From assembly GCF_002341865.1 (NCBI RefSeq), contig NZ_DDOV01000074.1, positions 72,885-105,906 on the forward strand: a stretch of DNA of 33,022 nucleotides, read 5' to 3'. Position numbers and translations under genes: made by a program. The notes beneath the pieces were generated by a model. That model was not told the origin of the DNA, did not search any database, and worked only from the letters and a program-made list of their open reading frames with translations. Shown piece by piece: positions 24,393 to 31,950 of this stretch (position 1 is its first letter; every line of letters begins with the position of its first letter). Origin of the DNA: Clostridium sp. UBA2485 (GTDB taxonomy: Bacteria; Bacillota; Clostridia; Clostridiales; Clostridiaceae).

Positions 24393-24432
24393 TAAGGTAA
24401 GTTATATTAGATATAATTTACCTTATTTTTAT
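24393..24432 (+). terminator. Terminator of the LtaS-type gene
   Basis: TAAGGTAA (24393-24400) pairs with TTACCTTA (24418-24425), extended inward by GTTAT/ATAAT with a G-U pair, followed by TTTTTAT. Confidence 0.85.
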
Positions 24433-24495
24433 ATCTATAATTATATACAAATAATATATAGTAATTATAGAATAAATTAAGTCAGTATAGTAGGG

Positions 24496-24572
24496 ATAGC
24501 GCCAACATTTCTGACAAAACCCCCGTTAAAGGCAAAAGTGGGTAGATTAATGATTTTTTACCCACGCTAAGC
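24496..24572. other. Unexplained GC-richer block with a hairpin
   Basis: TAGCGCCAACATTTCTGACA starts a stretch much richer in G and C than its surroundings. It includes ACCCCCG (about 24519-24525) and a hairpin pairing GTGGGTA with TACCCAC around a T-rich loop (about 24539-24566). No start codon with a ribosome binding site fits on either strand. It may be an end of a lost insertion sequence (perhaps IS66-like) or a non-coding RNA. The stretch from here to 24973 is otherwise AT-rich, with only the doubtful fragment at 24851. Confidence 0.35.
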
Positions 24573-24850
24573 ATTTTATGGATTGGCATTTAAAGGTCTT
24601 GATTGAACAAATTCATATTTTAGCATAATAGACTCCTACTTAATTTAATATATGTAATTTATATATAAATTTTATATATAAATATTTACAATGTAAATAT
24701 ATTACTTTATTATTTATATAATATGTTTCTTTAAATAAATTTAAATTGTGGTAATTTCACGAAAAAAATTTAAAATCAGTGAATCTTTTTTGTATGTTTT
24801 CTTTATAAGTTCTTAATCGCCAATATATTGTATATGTAAAATTTAATAAT

Positions 24851-24925
24851 ATGACAATCTTTAGAGAAAAAGATTATTTTGATAGTGTCTATAGTCAATA
24901 TTTAGAGCCTGTATATGGTTATTAA
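24851..24925 (+). pseudogene. Possible 24-codon coding remnant
   Basis: ATG 24851 opens MTIFREKDYFDSVYSQYLEP and stops at TAA 24923; the frame is open for another ~14 codons upstream. Composition is protein-like, but there is no ribosome binding site. Could be a scrap of a lost gene. Confidence 0.15.
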
Positions 24926-24973
24926 AATTTTCATCACTTAATATATTTATATTAAATAGAAAGAAGGTATTAT

Positions 24974-25408
24974 ATGAAAAATATTATTTATAAAATTAAA
25001 ATGTTTATTATTAATCATTTTTCTATACTTATTTTATTACTTTTTTTAATTTTATCTGTTTTTTTAAATATAAATATGCGAAATAAATTGAGTAAATATG
25101 AAAATACAATATATGGAACTTATATAGGACAAGGCCAAAGCATGGATGAATTAGAGTATTTTGTGTTTGAAAAAGATAAATTTTATCATTATATTCCATT
25201 TAAATTATTAGATAAAGGAGATTATAATGAAGTATATGAAAACGTTTATTTTTTAAAAGGTGATAATGAGATAAATGATTTTATTATTAAAGGTGTTATG
25301 AAAGATAACGAAGTTATTTATTTTAAGGATAAAAATCTGAATAATATTAATATCTATTCAAAAATTTCCGATGTGCCTACATTTATAAATATAGAAATAA
25401 AAAAATAA
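24974..25408 (+). CDS. Hypothetical membrane-anchored protein
   Basis: 144 residues, not recognised. A hydrophobic N-terminal helix (about residues 12-33, ILILLLFLILSVFL) after a short basic tail suggests an inside-out single anchor, leaving about 110 residues outside. That part starts with a polar linker and YGTYIGQGQS, then mixed beta-like segments rich in Tyr, Asp and Lys. No lipobox cysteine. AGAAGG precedes the ATG. It lies in the accessory patch between the LtaS-type gene and transposon remnants and ends in a strong shared terminator. Confidence 0.7.
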   Translation: MKNIIYKIKMFIINHFSILILLLFLILSVFLNINMRNKLSKYENTIYGTYIGQGQSMDELEYFVFEKDKFYHYIPFKLLDKGDYNEVYENVYFLKGDNEINDFIIKGVMKDNEVIYFKDKNLNNINIYSKISDVPTFINIEIKK

Positions 25409-25455
25409 GGAGCTATCTCAAAATTTTTATTTTGAGATAGCTCCTTATTTTTTTA
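25408..25455. terminator. Bidirectional terminator
   Basis: AAGGAGCTATCTCAAAAT and ATTTTGAGATAGCTCCTT form 18-base perfect arms around a short loop (about 25408-25448), with T's following on the plus strand and an A/T-rich flank on the other. It serves the anchored hypothetical protein and the minus-strand fragment that ends at 25453. Confidence 0.9.
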
Positions 25456-25590
25456 TACTCTTTTAGCAGAAGCAACAGTAGACATATGGAGCTTAGAATA
25501 TCCAGAACTCCATTCTTTCCATTGATACCCAACAAAATCGTCAACATATGTTCTTCTATATATTATATAAGGTTTTACTTCGTATTCGAG
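25453..25590 (-). pseudogene. C-terminal fragment of an unknown protein
   Basis: On the minus strand a frame runs from about 25590 to TAA at 25453-25455. It reads VKPYIIYRRTYVDDFV, then GYQWKEWSSGYSKLHM, then STVASAKRV, with normal clostridial codons, and ends right at a terminator. The plus strand is broken by stops over the same bases. No start codon or ribosome binding site exists; the frame stays open to about 25661 but there it overlaps the transposition gene remnant. I read it as the 3' end of a gene cut by that element. The protein is not recognised. Confidence 0.4.
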
Positions 25591-25883
25591 TTTTTGAGCT
25601 TGGTGATGGCTACTGTAAACACCCTTATAAAATGCCTTCTTGCCATCATATGGCTTGTAAAACCTGTGTTAAGAAAAAGATATATCCAAGGCATTTACAG
25701 ACTGTTAAAGACACTATAGAAAGTGAAACTATACATAGAGATAATGCTCTAAAAATGAGACTGGATGAAAAAGCAGAAGAGTTTGATAAAATCGTTAGGT
25801 TTTACACTGTTACTTTAGAAATAATTAATAAAGGTGAAACTTTTGAAGACTCAAAACACTTTTATGTTAAGGGGGTGGAATAA
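25590..25883 (+). pseudogene. Truncated Tn554-type transposase/integrase (TnpB C-terminus)
   Basis: About 97 codons up to TAA 25881. The segment VFELGDGYCKHPYKMPSC followed by HHMACKTC is the cysteine/histidine motif at the C-terminus of Tn554 TnpB-type tyrosine recombinases; a Lys/Glu-rich helical tail follows. The catalytic domain with its Arg...His-X-X-Arg...Tyr residues is missing, and the reading frame upstream of about 25590 shows no homology I can see. The stop overlaps the ATG of the next frame (TAATG), as in intact tnpB-tnpC pairs. A remnant, not an active recombinase. Confidence 0.75.
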
Positions 25884-26256
25884 TGGGTAATAAAAATCCT
25901 AATACATCAGAGATAATTAGATTAAAAAACAAACAGTTTTATCTGTTTTAAAAGAGTTAGAATTACTGGATGACCCTGTTAATAACTCCATCTCAAAGGC
26001 TGATATATGTCGCAGAGCAGGAACAAGTAAAACATTCTTATACACTTATGCTGATGAACTTATAACACCTATTAATGAGGCTATAAAGAGACAAAACAAT
26101 AAAATGAGGGTAATATCTCAAAATCAGACATTCATAGAAACATCAAAAGATAGAGTTATAGAATCTCTTAAAAGAAGAATACAATCTTTGGAAGAAGAAA
26201 ATAAGAAATTAAAGAATGACAATGCTATTTTGTTAGGAGAACTTGCTCAAAAGTAA
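25883..26256 (+). pseudogene. Frameshifted TnpC-like protein (DUF6262 type)
   Basis: GGGGGTGG precedes ATG 25883. The frame reads MGNKNPNTSEIIRLKN and ends at a stop soon after. A second frame, -1 relative to the first, takes over at once and runs to TAA 26254-26256: QTVLSVLKELELLDD, then a helix-turn-helix-like ADICRRAGTSKTFLYTYADE and a C-terminal coiled coil (SLKRRIQSLEEENKKLKNDN). Known: this is the small accessory protein of Tn554-type elements. The two frames meet at A AAA AAC (25924-25930), a classical -1 slippery heptamer; alternatively one A was lost from a run. The truncated partner makes a decayed gene more likely. Confidence 0.75.
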
Positions 26257-26262
26257 TTTTAA

Positions 26263-26307
26263 CCTATATCTTGTTTTAATTAGTAATTTAAGATATAGGC
26301 TTTATTT
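26263..26307 (+). terminator. Terminator after the TnpC remnant
   Basis: CCTATATCTT (26263-26272) pairs with AAGATATAGG (26290-26299), then CTTTATTTTA. Confidence 0.8.
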
Positions 26308-26377
26308 TATAAGTTTTTAAGTTGATTATATATTTTTAAAGTGTATATAGTAGTTTTTCATTATTGGTAAAGAATAA

Positions 26378-26866
26378 TTAATCAGAAACTCCTGCTCTTA
26401 AAGCAGTTATTAAATACATATGAGAAAATGAAAGCGATAGCTTATGTTGAGATATTCCTAAGAATAAGTTAATTATACCTAGCACTCCACCAGAAATAAT
26501 AGCAAGTATAATAGAATCCAGTATTTCTTTAAAGGTTTTAACCTTAAAAATAGGAACATCAACACTACTATATTTGAACATACATCTTAATCCTATATAT
26601 GCAATAGCAGTTATAAGTCCCATGAATGGAGATTTAACTCCAGCAATAATGCCAAAAAATATTCCTATAAAAATATCTTTTTTCTCAAGTTTCTTTGTTT
26701 TAAACATCATATAGATTGTGATTATTAATGTGGTTGTAAGACAAATCAAGAATAATCTTTGTGTATATGGATTTGTACTATTTTTATTAATTGGAATTAT
26801 TAAATTTATAACAAATATAAACAAGAATATTAAGAATAGATAGATCAGCTTTAAACTTTTTCTCAT
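26378..26866 (-). pseudogene. Truncated CPBP-type membrane protein
   Basis: 162 residues, about five hydrophobic helices. It begins MRKSLKLIYLFLIFLFIFVI and ends HMYLITALRAGVSD. In CPBP-family intramembrane proteases the corresponding helix reads ALRAGVSEE(I/L)xFRG, where the EExxxR motif is catalytic. Here the frame stops immediately after GVS, so the catalytic half is absent. The bases beyond the stop show no continuation in any frame. The break faces the Tn554-type remnant about 120 bases away. Inferred: the gene was cut by insertion or deletion linked to that element. GAGGGAAG precedes ATG 26866, so the fragment may still be made. The family call rests mainly on the last segment. Confidence 0.65.
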
Positions 26867-27054
26867 AATCTTCCCTCATCCCATAACCTTTTAATTAAAT
26901 TATAGCATTGATTTTAATATAATCTATATGAGTAAATAAATATTGACTTTCTTGATTGGATGTCCATTATTTTTTCAAGATGACTTATGTAAGGATAATT
27001 TAATATTTTTAAGGAATACTATTGTTATTGAAAATATAACAGAAGGTGAGAAAA

Positions 27055-27849
27055 ATGAAGAATGTAAAAGGATTTATAGCATTAATTTTAACTTTTTTTC
27101 TATTGATACTATCTACTCCTGCTTTCGGATCAATAGAAGGTGATGATAGTACGTCAAATGAAAAGAAAGTTGCTTACTTAACTTTTGATGATGGTCCTTG
27201 TGAAGTTACACTAGAAATATTAAAAGTTTTAAAAGAAGAAAATATAAAAGGTACTTTTTTTGTTCTTGGTAAAATGGCGATGGAGAACCCTGAAATATTA
27301 AAACAAGTTCAAGGTGAGGGACATGGAATTTGCTTACACAGCCATTCTCATTTAGATAAAAATTACAGTTCGAAGGAAGCATATTTTCAAGACTATGAAA
27401 AATGCCATGTAGCTGTAAATGATATTACTAAAGAAGAGCCTAGTATTTATATGAGGATGCCGGGTGGATCAAGCACTAGAATACCTAATAAAGAGATATT
27501 AAAAGATATAAGAGCTGAATTAGTTTGTAGAGGATTATATTATGTAGATTGGAATGTATCTTTAGAAGATGCCATAGGAGTGAATATTCCTGTAGAAAAA
27601 TTGATAAAAAACTTTACAATGGAAATGAATAAGAAAAATTTAGATAAATCTACACTAATGATATTAATGCATGATGGAAACAGCAATAAAACTACTCCTG
27701 CTGCCTTAAAATATGTGGTTAAAGCATTAAAAGAACAAGGATATGAATTTAAAGCCTTAAATGATATTTCTCAAGAAAATCACGATAGGCTTTTAGAAAA
27801 GAAAATTATAAATAGGCATAATGAGAGCCCTACTTGCGATTCATTTTGA
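27055..27849 (+). CDS. Secreted polysaccharide (peptidoglycan) deacetylase, NodB fold
   Basis: 264 residues. Start ATG 27055 follows AGAAGGTGAG (27041-27050); the in-frame GTG at 27046 lies inside that site. A signal peptide (KGFIALILTFFLLILSTPAFG) ends near residue 25. The NodB domain shows TFDDGP with Asp45/Asp46, the metal-binding pair HSHSH (His95 and His99), RMPGGSS at the third motif and MILMHDG near the end. Known: removes acetyl groups from N-acetylhexosamines in peptidoglycan or related polymers, often giving lysozyme resistance. RMPGG departs from the common R-P-P-Y/F-G form but is seen in clostridial members. Single gene, with its own terminator. Confidence 0.94.
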   Translation: MKNVKGFIALILTFFLLILSTPAFGSIEGDDSTSNEKKVAYLTFDDGPCEVTLEILKVLKEENIKGTFFVLGKMAMENPEILKQVQGEGHGICLHSHSHLDKNYSSKEAYFQDYEKCHVAVNDITKEEPSIYMRMPGGSSTRIPNKEILKDIRAELVCRGLYYVDWNVSLEDAIGVNIPVEKLIKNFTMEMNKKNLDKSTLMILMHDGNSNKTTPAALKYVVKALKEQGYEFKALNDISQENHDRLLEKKIINRHNESPTCDSF

Positions 27850-27883
27850 ATTAATTTTTACACTCAGGGAGTTATAATATAAA

Positions 27884-27912
27884 AAATCATGGCATAAGCC
27901 ATGGTTTTTTTT
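27884..27912 (+). terminator. Terminator of the deacetylase gene
   Basis: AAATCATGGC (27884-27893) pairs with GCCATGGTTT (27898-27907) around ATAA, with one wobble pair, then a T-run. Confidence 0.88.
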
Positions 27913-28023
27913 AGTATAATATAGTATTAAAAATCAAAATGATAAAAAAGAATGAAATTACGTATAAGATTACATGATTAGAGTCTTACTATGAAAAGTT
28001 TGGTAAATTTTATTTTAAAAACC

Positions 28024-28049
28024 TGTTATATATGATATAGTATATAACA
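28024..28049. promoter_or_regulatory. Operator-like inverted repeat before the YhfC-family gene
   Basis: TGTTATATA (28024-28032) and TATATAACA (28041-28049) are perfect 9-base arms around 8 bases, about 140 bases before the gene start. The size fits a dimeric repressor (TetR, GntR or PadR type). No regulator gene is adjacent. A second small hairpin, TAAAGGT/ACCTTTA (about 28149-28170), lies just before the ribosome binding site. The remainder of the gap holds nothing else. Confidence 0.45.
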
Positions 28050-28186
28050 AAAAGATACATATACATTATTTAAATTTAGTTTTCATGAAAAATGTATATG
28101 TTCAACATAAAAAATAAGCAATAAAGCAATATTGGCAAAAGAAATGTATAAAGGTCCAATGTTACCTTTATTAGGGAGATGATTTT

Positions 28187-28996
28187 ATGGTAAGTAATAG
28201 TTCTATGTTTTTTATGATTTTAACTTTTTTAGTAAGTACTGTATTGCCTATTTTATTAGTTATATTTTTTTATAAGAAAGAAAAAATTTCTTTAAAAGCA
28301 GTATTTATTGGTGCTATAGGCTTTTTTATAGCTACTCAAATTTTAGAAGCACCAATTCATAAAATGATTTTAATAAACAATAAAACCACTGCTGAACTTT
28401 TTAGAAATCCTTGGCTTTATATGTTATATGGTGGCCTTATGGCAGGAATATTTGAAGAAATCAGCAGATATTTAATGTTTAAATTTGTTTTAAAAGACAA
28501 TAGGCAATGGAAAGACGGTCTTGCCTATGGCATTGGTCATGGTGGTATAGAGGCAATGTTAATAGTGGGAATAACTTTTTTAAATAATATTATAATGGCA
28601 CTTCAAATAAATAGTGGGAGCTTTGAAAAACTATTACAAGTGGAAGGAGCACCAGTGGAAGCGTTAAAGACAGTATATATTCAAATGGTAAGTTCTCCAA
28701 GTTATATATGGGGCATAGCTTCAATTGAGAGAATTTGTACAATGATAATTCAAATTGCACTATCATTAATAGTTCTTTATTCTATAAAAGAAAGAAAAAA
28801 AATTTACTTATTCTTAGCTATATTGATACATGCATTAATAGATTTTCCAGCAGCTCTTCATCAAGCAGGAGTAATAAAAAGTATTGCTTTTATTGAAGAA
28901 TTTTTAATTATAGTGGCGGTTATAGCTTTAGTATTTATAGTAAAGAGTAAAAAGTTATTTAGTGATAAGAAAATCAATGCTAATTTAATTGATTAA
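28187..28996 (+). CDS. YhfC-family intramembrane glutamic protease-like protein
   Basis: 269 residues, about eight membrane helices. Conserved family motifs are visible: GIFEEISRYLMF (about residues 88-99, the Glu-Glu-X3-Arg pattern), YGIGHGGIEA (about 118-127) and HALIDFPAA (about 222-230), which together place the Glu and His residues of a CPBP/PrsW-type active site in the membrane. Known: YhfC-family proteins are annotated as intramembrane metallo/glutamic proteases of unknown substrate. GGGAGATGA precedes the ATG. It stands alone, convergent with the DUF4097 gene across a long palindromic terminator. Confidence 0.88.
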   Translation: MVSNSSMFFMILTFLVSTVLPILLVIFFYKKEKISLKAVFIGAIGFFIATQILEAPIHKMILINNKTTAELFRNPWLYMLYGGLMAGIFEEISRYLMFKFVLKDNRQWKDGLAYGIGHGGIEAMLIVGITFLNNIIMALQINSGSFEKLLQVEGAPVEALKTVYIQMVSSPSYIWGIASIERICTMIIQIALSLIVLYSIKERKKIYLFLAILIHALIDFPAALHQAGVIKSIAFIEEFLIIVAVIALVFIVKSKKLFSDKKINANLID

Positions 28997-29051
28997 TATA
29001 CTATAGTTTATATAGGATAGATAGTAAAATTATTATTTAAAAGCTGACATA

Positions 29052-29089
29052 TATTAAATGCTTAGGACTTAAGTCCTAAGCATTTAATA
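29052..29089. terminator. 38-bp perfect palindrome, bidirectional terminator
   Basis: Two 19-base arms meet without a loop at 29070/29071 (centre GGACTT-AAGTCC). It lies between convergent genes with A/T flanks on both sides, and as RNA folds into a long stem with a minimal loop. Confidence 0.8.
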
Positions 29090-29163
29090 ATTTATATAAG
29101 CTTATATTTTAGTAGTTTTAAAAGTAAATAGATGGTTTGAAATTTTTAATTTAAGCCTTAAAG

Positions 29164-30099
29164 TCAATCCTTACTTCTAATATCTATAGAACCCATGCTA
29201 CTATTTGCAATAATTCTATTATTGCTATTATTAATATTTCCATCTATTTCAGAACCTTTATGGATAGATGTATTTAAAGGGAAATCGCAACTAACAGATC
29301 CCATACTAGTTTTTGCTGAAAGTGAAAACTCAGATTTTTTAGGAAGAGTTAGTCTTATAGAACCCATAGATGCTTCTAAATCTACATTATTATTAAATTC
29401 ATCATATTCTATATCTATTTCTCCCATGCTATTTTCAGCTTTTAAATTTCCCCTAAAGTTTTTTATATTAGCTGAACCCATAGAAAGTTCAATTTCACTT
29501 TCTTTAGTATATATCTTATCTCCATTTAAATCACCCATACTATTATCATATTCAAAGTAGTTGCAATTAATATTATTTATAAGGGATTTACCCATAGATA
29601 GAGAGCATTCTAAATTATCTAAATCTAAGTTATTTAAATTTATATCTCCTAATTTAGTATCTAAAGATAGGCTTTTATTATAACTTTTAGGAATATAAAC
29701 TTCTAAGGATATTCTACTATTTCCAAAATTTAATTTTTTTAGACTTGACTTATACTTAATTTCTATTTTTGCTTCTGTGCCGTAGGAATTAACATTTAGA
29801 GTTGGAACTGAATTTTTAAAAAAATTTTCATTGTAACTAAAAATTAATTTTACATCTTTTCTATCCTCTGAGGTAATCTTTATGCTTCCTAAAGCAGCAT
29901 CAATATCAATATTATTTATGTTATCTATTGATAAGTTTTTTTCTGTTCTAAATTGAACTCCGGTACTATTATCACTATTATTTATTATAACATTTTTATT
30001 TGAACTAAATAAAAATATTATGCCACTTAGGAAAAAACAGAGAAACATCACTCCTAGTAAAATATAAATAATTTTTTTTGTCTTAGAATTATTGGCCAT
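29164..30099 (-). CDS. DUF4097-family beta-repeat membrane-anchored protein
   Basis: 311 residues. One N-terminal membrane helix (about 10-31, IIYILLGVMFLCFFLSGIIF) anchors the protein and the rest is a beta-helix-like DUF4097 domain, probably outside the cell. The domain carries a recurrent pattern ending in S-M-G (ECSLSMGKS, YDNSMGDL, IELSMGSA, AENSMGEI, LEASMGSI, AKTSMGSV, ANSSMGSI), seven turns in all, about 18-24 residues apart. GGAGGAGG precedes ATG 30099. In many Firmicutes this family is encoded after a PadR regulator and a DUF1700 protein; neither is present here. Function unknown. Confidence 0.88.
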   Translation of the reverse strand: MANNSKTKKIIYILLGVMFLCFFLSGIIFLFSSNKNVIINNSDNSTGVQFRTEKNLSIDNINNIDIDAALGSIKITSEDRKDVKLIFSYNENFFKNSVPTLNVNSYGTEAKIEIKYKSSLKKLNFGNSRISLEVYIPKSYNKSLSLDTKLGDINLNNLDLDNLECSLSMGKSLINNINCNYFEYDNSMGDLNGDKIYTKESEIELSMGSANIKNFRGNLKAENSMGEIDIEYDEFNNNVDLEASMGSIRLTLPKKSEFSLSAKTSMGSVSCDFPLNTSIHKGSEIDGNINNSNNRIIANSSMGSIDIRSKD

Positions 30100-30368
30100 A
30101 ATCCTCCTCCTAAATAAAGAATATTAAATTTTACATCCATATTATTCTTATATTGTATCATAATTTGAATTGCATATTATATAAATAAAATAATTGATAA
30201 TATAGAATATTTAATAAAAATACCACATAATATAATTTATAATTTTATAATCCAAAATATAACTTTAGTATAGCAAATTTATTTAGGATAAAAGAATTTT
30301 TGGTTTAAATATTCTAAACTTTTTTATATAAATATTAAATTAATTACAATATTGCGAGGGGGATATTT
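30100..30368. other. Divergent intergenic region
   Basis: AT-rich; must hold promoters for the DUF4097 and hydrolase genes. No clear element beyond that. Confidence 0.4.
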
Positions 30369-30896
30369 ATGAGAGCATTGTTGGTCTTAGATCTGCAAAA
30401 CCATATATTAGGTCAAAAAGACTTTGAGAAAGAAAAAGATAAAATAAAAAATCTAATTCATATATTTAGAGAAAAGGGAGAAAGAGTGATATTTACAAGA
30501 CATATAGAGAATGTAAAAGAAAGTACTTTCAATAAAAACAACAGTTCTTCAGAAATTCATGAAGAGTTTAATAATTTATATGATTATTTAATTGAAAAAA
30601 CAACTCCCAGCGCTTTTTATAAAACTAATTTAGAAAAAGTATTAAAGGCTGAGAATATAGATGAATTAATTGTTACAGGATTTAATACAGAATATTGTTG
30701 TATGTTTACCTCAATTGCTGCTTTTGATAGAGGATATAATGTAACCTTTATAGAGGATGCTACTGGTACAGTAAATAGTGGAGGAATATATGGTATTAAA
30801 GGATTAGATATTAAGAATTTTATAGGTTCTGTAATGGATTTGTCTAATGTCATTAAAGTTTTATATTATGATGAATTTTTAAATAAAGAGAAATAA
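30369..30896 (+). CDS. Isochorismatase-fold cysteine hydrolase
   Basis: 175 residues, the usual size. The triad of the isochorismatase-like hydrolases is visible: Asp8 in LLVLDLQNH, Lys85 in TTPSAFYKTNLEKVL, and the nucleophilic Cys110 or Cys111 in GFNTEYCCMFTS. The block AFDRGYNVTFIEDATGT is also typical. Known: members hydrolyse amides, such as nicotinamide, or isochorismate; the substrate here cannot be read from sequence. GCGAGGGGGA precedes the ATG. Single gene, followed by the CTAG-repeat hairpin. Confidence 0.92.
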   Translation: MRALLVLDLQNHILGQKDFEKEKDKIKNLIHIFREKGERVIFTRHIENVKESTFNKNNSSSEIHEEFNNLYDYLIEKTTPSAFYKTNLEKVLKAENIDELIVTGFNTEYCCMFTSIAAFDRGYNVTFIEDATGTVNSGGIYGIKGLDIKNFIGSVMDLSNVIKVLYYDEFLNKEK

Positions 30897-30971
30897 TATA
30901 TAGTTTTTCTAACAGCATTAATAGTATTATTAAGAATTTATTTAAATCATTAATAGATAATCTTATAAATG

Positions 30972-31013
30972 TATTCAAAAATAACTAGTAATCTTACTAG
31001 TTATTTTTGAATA
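30972..31013. terminator. Perfect 19-bp hairpin built from two copies of the dispersed CTAG repeat
   Basis: TATTCAAAAATAACTAGTA (30972-30990) and TACTAGTTATTTTTGAATA (30995-31013) are exact complements around ATCT. Single arms of the same repeat occur at 964-982 and 6853-6871. As an RNA stem it can terminate the hydrolase transcript, though the U-run lies inside the arm. Confidence 0.7.
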
Positions 31014-31145
31014 TAGTTAGGTTGTTTTCTCATTATTTGATGATATAATATTAATAAACAGATAGTTGCTAATATTTAAAATAGTATATTTATTTTTAAT
31101 ATTTAGAAATATTAATTTATACAAGGGGGCAAAAAAGAGGGAGTT

Positions 31146-31862
31146 ATGGGGAAAGAAAAAGTGATTGTTGTGGCAGATATTCATGCTAATATCCATGCCT
31201 TAAATGTTTTTTTAGATTATTTACAAAATGAAAATGAAGATGTAAAATATATTCTTAACTTAGGAGATTTTATTCAAGAAGGTCCTAACCCAACAGAAGT
31301 TTTTGATATTGTTATGAATGATAAAAGATTTGTAAATATCTTAGGGAATAATGAGCATATATTAATAAATAGAAATTTTGAAGATTTTCCAAAGGGAGAA
31401 ATAGAGCATCAAAATTGGAACATTGAACTTTTAGGGGAAGAGAGAATTTGTAGATTAAAAACTTTACCAACGGAAAGAATTATTAATATTTGCGATAAGA
31501 AGATACTTATGGTACATTCTAGAATAGATAGTATGACTGATTTACCTTTACTGTATAAGGAAGTTACTTTAGATAAGTACACAGAAGATTATGGAGATAT
31601 TTGTGATTATGTGTTAATTGGGCATACTCATTATCAAAGTTTAGTTAAACATTGGAGTGGTAAACCAATAATAAATCCTGGTTCAATAGGATGTTCTAGA
31701 GATGGTCTTGTAAACTTTGCAATTCTAGAATTTGATGGAAAAGCTGTAGATATTAGTTTTAAAACTCTAAATTATGATTTAGATGCTGTAGTTATGGATT
31801 TTTTTAAATATGATGTTCCAGATAAGGAGCATATTCTAAAGTTTATGTATGGAATGAACTAA
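31146..31862 (+). CDS. Metallophosphoesterase (YfcE/MJ0936-like)
   Basis: 238 residues. All five calcineurin-like blocks are present: VVADIHANIHAL (Asp11, His13), LNLGDFIQEGP, ILGNNEH, MVHSR and IGHTHYQSL followed by NPGSIG. These bind two divalent metals and form the phosphoesterase site. Known: relatives hydrolyse phosphodiesters or small phosphorylated compounds; some act on diadenosine tetraphosphate. The exact substrate is unknown. GAGGGAG lies close to the ATG. The C-terminal ~40 residues extend past the core. It ends at a perfect palindromic terminator and is followed by the dehydrogenase gene. Confidence 0.92.
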   Translation: MGKEKVIVVADIHANIHALNVFLDYLQNENEDVKYILNLGDFIQEGPNPTEVFDIVMNDKRFVNILGNNEHILINRNFEDFPKGEIEHQNWNIELLGEERICRLKTLPTERIINICDKKILMVHSRIDSMTDLPLLYKEVTLDKYTEDYGDICDYVLIGHTHYQSLVKHWSGKPIINPGSIGCSRDGLVNFAILEFDGKAVDISFKTLNYDLDAVVMDFFKYDVPDKEHILKFMYGMN

Positions 31863-31883
31863 ATGATAAGATGTGAAGCTTTG

Positions 31884-31914
31884 AAATTGTATATTAATTA
31901 ATATACAATTTTTA
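31884..31914 (+). terminator. 28-bp palindromic terminator
   Basis: AAATTGTATATTAA (31884-31897) is followed directly by its complement TTAATATACAATTT (31898-31911), then TTAATT. Separates the phosphoesterase and dehydrogenase genes. Confidence 0.75.
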
Positions 31915-31950
31915 ATTATTAGTTCTCAATTATCTTTAGGAGGAGAAATT

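Noticed and set aside
25486..25719. 77-codon plus-strand frame in the accessory patch
   Set aside because: Out of frame with the TnpB motif and antisense to the minus-strand fragment; no start signal.
26943..27143. 66-codon plus-strand frame before the deacetylase
   Set aside because: Overlaps the deacetylase signal-peptide region in another frame and lacks a ribosome binding site.
29195..29560. 121-codon plus-strand frame
   Set aside because: Antisense shadow of the DUF4097 repeats; its regular pattern mirrors the S-M-G repeat.
30617..30853. 78-codon minus-strand frame
   Set aside because: Antisense shadow inside the isochorismatase-fold gene.
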